A stretch of 64,000 bases of DNA from Anoplolepis gracilipes. Its lineage: Eukaryota > Arthropoda > Insecta > Hymenoptera > Formicidae. The stretch is taken from assembly GCF_047496725.1 (NCBI RefSeq), contig NC_132974.1, forward strand, positions 4,657,501 to 4,721,500, written 5' to 3'. The position numbers were made by a program, and so were the translations under genes. Each line of letters opens with the position of its first letter. Position 1 is the stretch's first letter. The notes under the pieces are model-generated. The model did no database searches, was not told where the DNA came from, and was given only the letters and a program-made list of their open reading frames with translations. Positions 58,151 through 64,000 of this stretch are shown here, one piece after another.

Positions 58151-61100
58151 AAAAATAATAGATAAATAAATAACGTAACAATAAGATTAATATGATTGAT
58201 ATTATATATTGGATAAACTGAAACTTTAGAATTTACAGATTACGTGGTCAATCTGAAATTAACTTTTTTCTCGTTGGTCGGAAAACACGTTAGTCGATTA
58301 ACAGTTTTTAAATTATATATAATTTAAAGAAATTGATTTTTACGTGAATTAAAAGACGTGTGCAAGACAAATAAATATAAATTTATAAATAGACTAGAGT
58401 ACAAATAGATAATAAATTATTTTATTCTTTATTTAAAAAAAACTTTAATATATTTTTAGTAAATTGGAAACTTGCGACTAATATGCAGAATTTTTTAAAA
58501 ATTTTCGCCAAAATATCGATTCCAAAACTTTAAAAATTCTCATAGATAAAAGCTTTGTTTGAGAAAAAAAGAAATTTATAATAGATATAAAAGTTATTAA
58601 ATAATAGAAAAATAATATATTAATAAATAAATAAATAAGCTTTTTATAGAAATAATCTAATGGTAGCATATATTCGTAGATTGTAGTAAGACGCAGTTTA
58701 TTCCCGTAATTGTTGAACGTTTAACGCATATCCAATTCGCCAAGTCATCAAATGCTATTAACTTTCACGATTTCGTAATTGCGCCCACATTTCTCGATGC
58801 CTCGTAATGCTAAATTATGTTGGCGCCAGGTCGTAGCACGAATAACGGATGACTCAGCGGATTTTCCATCGCGAATGCAGTCAGTACGTATGCATCCGTA
58901 ATGATTGCGTCTAAAATAAAATTCATATCCGGCTGTGGAGGGGAAAAGGAATTAATCGCTGTCGGTTCCAAGTGAGAGGGCCGGCCAATAAGGGATGTGC
59001 CAATAAACTACGTAGGATAAAATCCGCCGTAAAAGTCTTATGCAAACGCGCCTTCATAATTCAAGCATATATGGCGATGCAGATGTACTATCTGTATATG
59101 GAGGTTGGTTTATATATGTGGTGTTCTAGAAATCATACTTTATGTTTTTTTGACTGACAACAATTTGACTGACTTGCGGTTATTTTCGCAATATTTGCTA
59201 ATTCTCGATCATAAATATTTTAGCAATTATTAGGTGTCTCAAATTAAATTTTTTTTTTTTAAATAAGTACTAATAAAAAATTTATTAAAAAGCAGAGTTG
59301 TATATTTGTCGAAATTCTTTGCGTTGTTTGTAATGTAATGTAATTTTTGGAGCGTGCTAATATTTTTAGGAAAAAATTGATTTTCAAATAATGAAAAAAA
59401 TCATCGATAAAAGGAATTTTCTGCGGTGAACTTTCAGGACGCCTTGTATATATCCTCATATATCGGCTTCACGTCATTTCAAGAGAAATCGATCTATGCG
59501 AAATTGCCCTGAGTCGCAGAAAAAGAGCTCCTCGAGTTCGGAGGGTCGGTGCAAAACGTTCCAAAACGAAGCGAAGGAAACGTCGTGAAATCGACGAAAT
59601 AATGAAATTTGGAAATAGTGACCGACATGATTAAAAGAAAACGTTTACTTGCTGATGGAAATTTGTTTTTATACAAAAAAATCATTAATATAATTTACAT
59701 CTCTATAGAGGACATTACGAAAAGTAAAGATACAAGTAAAGATATGAATTTTCCATTTTCTATCGTCGTCAATATCAACAATTATCCGTAGTAGACATTC
59801 ACTTTCGGATTACCTTTCCAGAGAAAGTTTCTATTCTTCATTTTGAAGTATCTTTGTTTGACTTTGTAAAGAAAGAGCGAGAGTCGGTGGAGCAAAAAGC
59901 AGGAAACTCGGGGGATTAAGACCCATACAAGCGCCTCTCGATGGCAACGTTATGTAGAAAGCATCAAATGTACGTCGCATTTAACGAGATTCCACGAATG
60001 ACGTCTCCTTCCTTTTTTTCTTGATGCGTTCATTTTTCTCGAGCACGGTTAGAGGAAATTCAAGTTCCTTCACGCCCGCGCGCGTAGTGTAATCGTTTTG
60101 CCAACAAGTACGTCGAGCGTCACGCTAGTTAACTTCATTAAACGAATAACCCAACCGGCGCCGGCTACATTACTGGAATATAAAAGCTTGTCTCCTGAAA
60201 TTGCACTAATGTCCCGATGCTGGCGGCAGGTGGCGTAAAAGGATACAGAGGATGAACGGGGAAGAAGGGGTAAGTTCGTAATATCCGAGCCACCCTCTCA
60301 ACGAGTCGGCCCGCCTTAACAGGACCTAGCATCGAGTAGGTTGGTTTCGAGCAGCGGCTCTTAAGGGATTAAGCTTTAAAGCCAAACTCACCTTGAACGG
60401 CGGAGTGAGAGGAATTTGGAGAAGCACCGAAGAAAGTCCTTCTAAATCGTCGTTTGATCTCGTGATTAATACCATCGGCTTTGCAACTTTGCGAGATGGA
60501 TGAAGCGAAATCTGAGAATATCGAGAGATGATTGGAAAAATGAACGAGATCGTTCTATCATGTAAAGAAGAAGGACGAAAACGGACAAAGACGGACGAAA
60601 ATAAATTTGATCGCAAGTACGAAGTTTATATGATTATTGCCGAGAGAGCAAACGTCTCTGATTCGTATTCTTTATAATTACGTTGTATGACGACTATTTT
60701 ATATTTATCTCTATACTGTCGTATTATATTTTGAGATATCGCAAGCGTTATATAATCTCTTTAATTTGACAGTCAAAATAGATTTTAGACAGATTTTTCA
60801 AGATAGATTTCCTTGTGATAGATTTTAAGAAATAAGTTTTGTAACTTTTTTTGCAATTTTGCGAAAAATATTATAAATTTAAAATCTTTGAACAAACAGC
60901 TTTTCATTTCAATACAAAGATAACAAAATATGTACATATACTCTGAATACTTGTATTTATCTGACAGAAAATAGAAATGGTATTTTAGGATTAAATAAAC
61001 AATACTTCCGTATAATGTCTGCTCGTCGATTAATTAAGAGATTTACCGTCAGTATTTTATAGAACTATAATCATAGATACTACTACGATCTTCTGATGGA

Positions 61101-64000
61101 ATTATGAGATCCGACTGAGGGTCACAAGAGAGGATTATGAGGGATGCAAGTCCTTTTCAAAGGAATAATTACTGTTTACGCCATCTTGGATTACAGCGAT
61201 TATGTCTCGCGACATGAAATGGACTCTTAGGGATAAGCCCGCGTCACAAGTGTTCCCCTTCTTTTTTCAGGGTAAGCTTAATGAGCAACCAACGTATATC
61301 CCAAATATTTCATTTTAATCCCACTCAACTTTCCGAGGGTGAACATGCCCTTCATCCTTCAGTATTTTAAACAATAAATTGCATGAAACGCTACGTTTAC
61401 TTTCACATTTAATATGCATATCTAATATCATTAACGGGGTAAGAATCTTTGTTATTTTAAAAAGACATCCAAGTTTCAACGATTTTACCACTATTATTTT
61501 ACTACTAGAATAAAAATACTAAAAAAAAGAAAGATTTTTTTAAACATTTTCTGTGCAATCATCTTGTTTGCTTAATTTTTTTATTTATTTTAGAATATCT
61601 ATTTTCTTTGCTGTTCCCTTGAAAATGGAATAGACTATACTATGTGTGTTCTATAATTCTCCACTAAATATATAGTAGAAATAAAATCACGTTCTACATT
61701 GTTTCGTCTATCCACGAGTCCTTATGTAAGTAAATCTTTATTTTACTTCTGTTTTCTTTGATTATAGAACAGAAGTAATCGTACTTAAGCTTATTAAAAA
61801 AAAAAGTTCTAGAAGAAAGTGTATTTTGACTATAAAAATAATTGACAAAAAATAAAGCTGAATGACGTCTCTCATTTAATTGCGGACAGTTATTACGACT
61901 CATTTAAAACTGCTGCATCGAATTTTGCGTATTAAATCGTTTGTCATAACTATTCGAAAGGTAGCAAAAGCTGTCACAATAATACGATTTCGATGTAAAA
62001 GTAGCAAATGGTGGCGAATCGACGTTATCGATGGTAAAATAAATGGAGCGGCAGCGTTACTACATTGGTAGTTAAAGTGCAAAACCTCGTACGCCGATAT
62101 TCCATAATTTCACGGAAAAAGTGAGGTGCGGAAACTTTCGTTGTATGATTTCCCAACGGTCGGCTTCTAAATAGGTATCGAAAACGGCGGATGCGTTTAT
62201 TTTTTAATACCTACGGGATTTTTCTTATTCAACCTACACAGTGGGATGATCGTGATAAAAATTGCAAGTTTGAGAAGCGAAAGGCAAGTAAACTGACTGT
62301 TCTCGTAAATATATATAAAATGGTATTTACTCCAACTATGTTTTCAATTTCTTTGAATAACAAATTGTTGAATGCAAAACAATGACTTTTAAATCTCTTT
62401 CTCTCTGTCTCTCTCCTTTTTTCTTTTCTAATTCATAATAATAATAAATTGCTAAATGTAATGCAATAATGTTTAAATCTCTATTCTGATTCATGTTTCC
62501 ATAATTAATGGTTTCGTAAATCGTAACATCAATATTTCAAAATAAATAAGCTTGTTGCCGAATTAACGTATCAAAATAATATATACAGGCAATTTTTAAT
62601 TCACACACACAGTGACAAAATATCTGTATACAAAAAAAGATTTCTAAAAATAATGTCTGATATCGATTCGATTTTTAACATTGTGCTAATTATTGTAACC
62701 GAGAAGTATACAAATAATTATAAATTGAGGTTTTTCCAACCGTTTTACGGATTCGGTTGTCGTCTCGTTCCGTAATTTCATGAAAATGAATTTGAGCGCT
62801 CAAAAACAATTTCAACAAGGGAGGAGAGAGACAGAAGGAGAAAGGGAGGAGGTACGCTTACAAGCCGATAATTTCATCATGGGTCGACTTCCCTCGGCTA
62901 CGACGGTAATTAGGGAACGCAACATGGGGCTGCTCCGTGTATTACGTTGAGACCGGTGTATTCAGGTCGAGATGCGCGGACCGCTGAATGCACCACCAAC
63001 AGACGACAGCCGGCAGATCGAAGATGCATCGCCGACATAATGTCAGAGTCATCCGATGCGCAGCTCCGTTGTAATGCGCTTACCGTATCACAACAGCAAG
63101 CAATTAGCCAGCTAATTGCAAGGAGGAAACGTTCCGCTGTCTCGAATGCCCCCTACCTTGCAGAGTTCAATAGGCTTTTGTGTTGTTTATACGTGGCAAA
63201 CTTTGTTGCCGGCCGTTTGATCATCAAGCCGAGAAGGCGCATCAAATAGGGACCTTGCTTCCCGCATTATTGCCTAATTTTCATTGTCGACAATGGCACT
63301 TTCGTCTTATTACGTTGGAATTTTATGAGCGAGTTGTGCACCGTACTTACAATTAGTATTGCAACGTAATTTCTTTATTAAAAACAGACAAAGTACAAAG
63401 TACAGTTTACAAGTATTGCAAGAGTCGCGATAGAATTTTTATTCCGAGGACAATTGTTTTTTACAGAAAATGTCGAGCACATAATTATTGTAATTTATTA
63501 CGCTTGATATGTTAAATATCTTGATACAATAAATCTTGAATTAAAATTTTAAAGAGATAATATTCATTTGAAAATATAAGAAGACGATGTGAGAGAAAGA
63601 AGCTTACAACTATTTTGTTTTTAGTTGTTTATAACTATTAAAATTTAGAAATTATTAACGCTTCCACAAATAGATTATTTTTAACATACATAAATAGCAG
63701 TTATATTAATTCAAAACGTCAGAATATTCTAATACGTTAATGATAATTTTAGAAACTCATTATAAATAGATTCATGCTTCGTACGCACATTATCGTTGAC
63801 TCGATAAGCCCACCCCCTCAATGAGAATAAAGGCTCTAGATGAAAATTTCTGAACATCAAACATACATTAGTCCATTAGCGAATTAATTCGTAACGGCGC
63901 GTTATAGAAAACGCTCGGGATCGTTAGTCAATGCCGCGAATTTGTAGGTTAGCGTGATAAACGTACATGAGCACGTATACATACAAAAAACATATACACA

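Larger units (their letters stand above)
50328..64000. other. Presumed Lar intron upstream of Ig2
   Basis: No Ig1 motif (cysteine, WRKNGKK or YECVAENG region) was found on the minus strand, so Ig1 should lie beyond the right edge and this whole stretch reads as intron. It contains a piggyBac-like MITE, a small inverted-repeat element, poly(C) and (TC)n. Open frames near 53.7-54.4, 56.8-57.3 and 62.9-63.2 kb lie in CpG-rich blocks and show no family I recognise. Confidence 0.6.

Noticed and set aside
62850..63249. Possible Lar signal-peptide exon on the minus strand (ATG near 62923, GTAAGC donor near 62861) and a 100-codon plus-strand frame
   Set aside because: The minus peptide (MLRSLITVVAEGSRPMMKLS) is not a convincing signal peptide, and no Ig1 exon lies between it and Ig2; the plus frame has no recognisable family.
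50328..64000. Search for the Ig1 exon of Lar
   Set aside because: No minus-strand match to the conserved Ig1 motifs was seen, so no Ig1 feature is reported.

Overview
This is nuclear DNA of an insect, most likely a hymenopteran and perhaps an ant. That reading rests on spliced genes with GT-AG introns, proteins closest to the insect versions as I remember them, AT-rich introns broken up by CpG-rich blocks, and many (GA)n, (GT)n and (TA)n microsatellites. I could run no database search. Protein identities come from motifs and remembered family sequences, and exon borders come from joining splice sites in frame.

Three genes account for the coding content. (1) Minus strand, 8005 down to 1658: the 5' four coding exons of a ZIP11/SLC39A11-type zinc transporter. 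Its 3' end lies off the left edge. (2) Plus strand, 8838-10739: a complete five-exon TVP23/FAM18-type Golgi membrane protein of 214 residues. It is divergent from the transporter across an 832-bp CpG-rich gap that carries a perfect palindromic CRE. (3) Minus strand, 50327 down to 15880: most of Lar, the LAR-type receptor tyrosine phosphatase. Visible are Ig2, Ig3, nine fibronectin III repeats, a juxtamembrane region, one membrane helix, and phosphatase domains D1 (active-site signature intact) and D2 (the usual D2 substitutions). All fifteen constitutive coding exons join in phase to about 1,901 residues. The signal peptide and Ig1 were not found and should lie to the right of 64000, so 50328-64000 is read as intron.

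The layout is: 1-8.0 kb ZIP11 and its AT-rich introns, which hold several fold-back repeats; 8.0-8.8 kb shared promoter region; 8.8-10.9 kb TVP23; 10.9-15.9 kb a convergent gap with the likely long 3' UTR of Lar; 15.9-20.8 kb the compact 3' half of Lar; 20.8-29.7 kb a large intron; 29.7-36.8 kb the FN4-to-Ig2 exons; 36.8-50.1 kb a 13.4-kb intron; 50.1-50.3 kb the first half of Ig2; 50.3-64 kb intron.

The three genes show no common pathway: zinc transport, Golgi trafficking, and axon/synapse adhesion signalling. The most interesting signal is an unannotated candidate 24-nt microexon in the FN1-FN2 linker of Lar (32739-32762). Its length is a multiple of three, its phase matches both neighbours, and it has a long pyrimidine tract and a GTAAGT donor. 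Also notable are a piggyBac-like MITE with TTAA duplications (52356-52579), interleaved inverted repeats at 6 kb, and CU and GA tracts in one Lar intron that could pair in the RNA.
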